A stretch of DNA of 5,622 nt from Methanosphaera sp. rholeuAM130. Its GTDB lineage: Archaea; Methanobacteriota; Methanobacteria; Methanobacteriales; Methanobacteriaceae. The position numbers and the translations under genes are program-made. Positions 4,401 through 5,622 of the stretch are shown piece by piece. The number at the start of each line of letters is the position of its first letter. Within the stretch, counting starts at the first letter, position 1. The stretch is from assembly GCA_003266065.1 (NCBI GenBank), contig MUZY01000095.1, positions 259-5,880 on the forward strand. The letters are read 5' to 3'. Below the pieces are notes generated by a model. It was not told the origin of the DNA and did not search any database. It saw only the letters and a list, made by a program, of their open reading frames with translations.

Positions 4401-5622
4401 TAATGTTTGCTTTACCCTTTGTTAATTGTTGGGTAGCCAGGACGTTTCCGTCCATATCTTTTACGACTACTGTACCTTTGGTTACTGGAACGTTTGTCTG
4501 GTTAGTTACCTGTACACCAACTGTTACATTTGTAGCTGTATTGTTCAATACGGCCACGCTTGTTTTTGTAGGTATTTTTGTAACATCTATGACTACTTTG
4601 TTTTCATCATCAGTTCCAATAGCTGACTGGTTGGTAGCGTTGCTTGCTAGGTAAATATCATTTTCCTGATATTCAACGATAACCTTCATTTCACCTACTT
4701 TATCTGCAGGTACGGTTATGTTTACCTTACCGTTTGCAAGTTTTCCTGTTGCAAGCTGACTTCCGCTTTCATCCATGACGATGACTGTACCCTTGGTTAC
4801 GGTCTCATTAGTCATGTTGGTTACCGTTACTGCGATTGTCACATTGCTTAGGGTTGTGTTTAAAATTTCAACCGTTGTTTTGGTTGGGATTTTAGTCACG
4901 TCTATTACAGTAATGTTTTCATCTTCAGTTCCGATAGCAGATTTATTGGTTGCATTGCTTGCAAGGTATATATCGTTTTCCTGGTATTCAACTATTACTC
5001 TGAGTTCTCCGGCTTCATTTACCGGTAAATCTATAGTTGCCTGACCACCAGTTAGGATTTGACTTGTAATTACCCGTTTGTTATCAGCATCTCTAACTAA
5101 TACTTCACCTTTGGTTACTAAGTCACCTGAACTGTTTGTAACGTTTACACCTATTGTTACATTGCTTAAGGAATTGTTTAGGATTTCCACACTTGTTATT
5201 GTAGGTATTTTACTTACATCTATTACGACAACTTCTTCATCAGGTGTTCCTAAAGCGGACTGATTGACAGCTTTACTTGCATTGTAGATATCATTTTCCA
5301 GATATTCAACGACAACTTTAACTTCACCGACACTGTTTGTTGGAATTACTATCGTAGCTTTTCCACCATCTAATGTAGCGGCTGTTATTATGTTGTTGTT
5401 TGTAGCATTGCGTACTATTACTTCACCTTTTCTTACTAAGTTAAGAGTTTCATTGGTTACATTTACAGCAATAGTTACATTACCGACTGTGTGATCTAAA
5501 ATTTCTACATTTGTGATTGTAGGTATTTTTTCAACATCAATAACGGTTATGTGTTCTTGAGGTGTACCAATGGCTGACTCGTTAGTAGCATTGCTTGCAA
5601 GGTATATGTCATTTTCCTGATA
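1441..5622 (-). CDS. Giant adhesin-like Ig-repeat surface protein, C-terminal 1393 residues
   Basis: This frame is open from the right window edge to the TGA at 1441-1443, so the true start and signal peptide lie beyond 5622. Residue numbers here count from base 5622. Residues 1-39 are the end of a repeat. Residues 40-145, 146-251, 252-356 and 357-455 are tandem beta-rich repeats carrying N-V-T-x-x-V-x-V-T-N, V-T-K-G-x-V and Y-x-E-N-D-I-Y-L-A-S-N-A-T-N. Residues 456-549, 550-640 and 641-736 are diverged Ig-like domains with D-E-x-G-N-P-I-P-N-A turns. Residues 737-1065 and 1066-1393 are two copies of a three-domain block marked by K-[IV]-N-G-[LV]-T. The composition, rich in Asn, Thr and Val with one Cys (701), fits the Asn/Thr-rich adhesin-like, Big-type Ig proteins of Methanobrevibacter and Methanosphaera, which are exported and thought to mediate contact with other cells or surfaces. 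Binding partner is unknown. The protein ends at Leu-Ile-Lys-Val, without a transmembrane, LPXTG-like or pseudomurein-binding segment that I can see. It probably has its own hairpin terminator. Confidence 0.88.
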   Translation of the reverse strand, partial: YQENDIYLASNATNESAIGTPQEHITVIDVEKIPTITNVEILDHTVGNVTIAVNVTNETLNLVRKGEVIVRNATNNNIITAATLDGGKATIVIPTNSVGEVKVVVEYLENDIYNASKAVNQSALGTPDEEVVVIDVSKIPTITSVEILNNSLSNVTIGVNVTNSSGDLVTKGEVLVRDADNKRVITSQILTGGQATIDLPVNEAGELRVIVEYQENDIYLASNATNKSAIGTEDENITVIDVTKIPTKTTVEILNTTLSNVTIAVTVTNMTNETVTKGTVIVMDESGSQLATGKLANGKVNITVPADKVGEMKVIVEYQENDIYLASNATNQSAIGTDDENKVVIDVTKIPTKTSVAVLNNTATNVTVGVQVTNQTNVPVTKGTVVVKDMDGNVLATQQLTKGKANITIPVNGAEKLLVQVQYLENDIYLPSNATNESAVGKPTENITVIDVEKVDSNLTVNTNSPIKANESLTIDGQLKDEYGNPIPNAPIELSIDGVNVANTTTDADGNYVFVTKPQTGDHTATVDYPGNETYNPATGSKDFTVEKIDVTTEANVTDTNPNNTTIQVNVTDEDGKPVDDVDVVIKDENGTVIGNGTVHNGTVNITVPLEPGKHDLTVETLPTDDYEATTTPVTVEVPKHNSTITPNPIKDTTYGNTTEISGKLTDEDGNPIPNAEVTITVNGEEIPVKTDENGVYNYTCPADTVGVNNVTVKYDGDDEHASTEVDSKFKVSKAGVSIVVDPIKTYVEEEIILQANVTDANGDKITEGKVIFKINGVTIHEGGKLSGGNVLKVPVVDGVAKYTFTATKELISAKNITAVYIENEHYAENRTDGTTPANVSLRTAQVIVSTQPEIGIQRQNITLVADVYDITHNLRDVRPIDDDGSYVIFKVNGLTIKDADGNVLKVPVVNGVAKTDYYIPNGMGGMKGNTGNYKNYTITAVYHHPDYYDVRNTSNFNIEREDNISFVVDDVTIDNRTVSIDANLVEADGDNLVGTNVVGVKINGLTLMDENGKPVLFNATNGVVDIDFKLPDNVKEVKNITLTTGNREAYGSATTTISKIAKQASVIKVSPVKGIVEENITLSARVTDKYGNPIDGGYVIYKLNGQTLHKGGLLEGDNPIVQIGVKNGWANYTLVANNKLVSATKIDAAYSGNANFNSSKTTASSKVNISLRKAQVVVTATPNMAKQNQYIVFTINVTDKTHNKNNVAPINSVKSLATLKINGLTLTDANNKTVQVSIRNGTGSYKYKIPQGVGGKVLGTDDYKNYTVVAHYTHPNYVDASNQTTYNIEQSTTSIQFYNVTFNQATKKITINAQIKDYQKNNVVGNTRFNIKVNGVTMKNESGDVIKYSSTDGKISLTIDSITSNPKEVMIVTLGREAYLSTRATYTTLIKV
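1444..3414 (-). repeat. Tandem duplication of a three-domain block (987 + 984 bases)
   Basis: The block at 2428-3414 (329 residues) is repeated at 1444-2427 (328 residues). Domain order is A-B-C then A-B-C. Domain A carries V-E-E-x-I-x-L and N-G-x-T-x-H-x-G-G-x-L-x-G-x-N. Domain B carries T-H-N, Y-K-N-Y-T and H-P-x-Y. Domain C carries G-R/N-R-E-A-Y near its end. The copies share order, length and motifs but are clearly diverged in sequence, which points to an old duplication. Confidence 0.82.
4258..5622 (-). repeat. Tandem repeats of about 318 bases coding the N-proximal Ig-like array
   Basis: The repeat units fall at 5506-5622 (partial), 5188-5505, 4870-5187, 4555-4869 and 4258-4554, that is 318, 318, 315 and 297 bases for the complete ones. 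Each encodes one beta-sandwich-like unit that closes with V-x-Y-x-E-N-D-I-Y and the linker V-I-D-V-x-K-I-P-T. The protein core is very alike between copies while third codon positions differ, so these are old, selected duplications, not fresh copies. The array continues past the right edge. Confidence 0.85.

Noticed and set aside
2321..5263. Several plus-strand open frames of 60-150 codons opposite the adhesin gene.
   Set aside because: They are antisense to a continuous 1393-codon frame with clear domain repeats. They lack ribosome binding sites and their sequences simply mirror the repeat codons, including serial copies of the same shadow peptide.

Overview
The window looks like archaeal DNA from the Methanobrevibacter/Methanosphaera side of Methanobacteriales. 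The reasons are: AT-rich intergenic DNA with TATA-type promoter elements, a strong GGAGGT ribosome binding site on one gene and an apparently leaderless start on another, a DUF763 protein, and above all a giant Asn/Thr-rich Ig-like repeat protein of the 'adhesin-like' kind these methanogens carry in large numbers. The genus is inferred from these features; species cannot be resolved from this sequence.

Layout. Bases 1-160 (minus strand) hold the first 53 codons of a DUF763 (COG1415) protein that runs off the left edge. Bases 161-362 form a divergent promoter region, with a TATA box for the DUF763 gene and one or two candidate TATA boxes for the rightward gene. Bases 363-1028 (plus strand) encode a 221-residue exported or membrane-anchored protein with a small PepSY-like domain between charged, low-complexity flanks. 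Bases 1029-1440 form a convergent intergenic region with a poly-T terminator for the plus-strand gene, a cluster of ATAACTT heptamers ending in a palindrome, and a hairpin/U-tract terminator for the minus-strand gene. Bases 1441-5622 (minus strand) are one uninterrupted reading frame, the C-terminal 1393 residues of an adhesin-like protein whose N-terminus lies beyond the right edge.

The adhesin-like fragment has three architectural zones. The N-proximal zone has tandem repeats of about 106 residues (one partial plus four copies). The middle has three diverged Ig-like domains. The C-terminal zone is a three-domain block of about 329 residues present twice in tandem. The fragment has about 65 N-glycosylation sequons, one cysteine, and no recognisable C-terminal membrane or wall anchor.

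The two exported proteins probably act outside the cell (surface adhesion or envelope), but they are on opposite strands and transcribed convergently, so the sequence gives no evidence that they form one pathway. I see no mobile element, CRISPR array, RNA gene or clearly novel system. The most notable signals are the internal architecture of the giant protein and the charge-segregated small exported protein.
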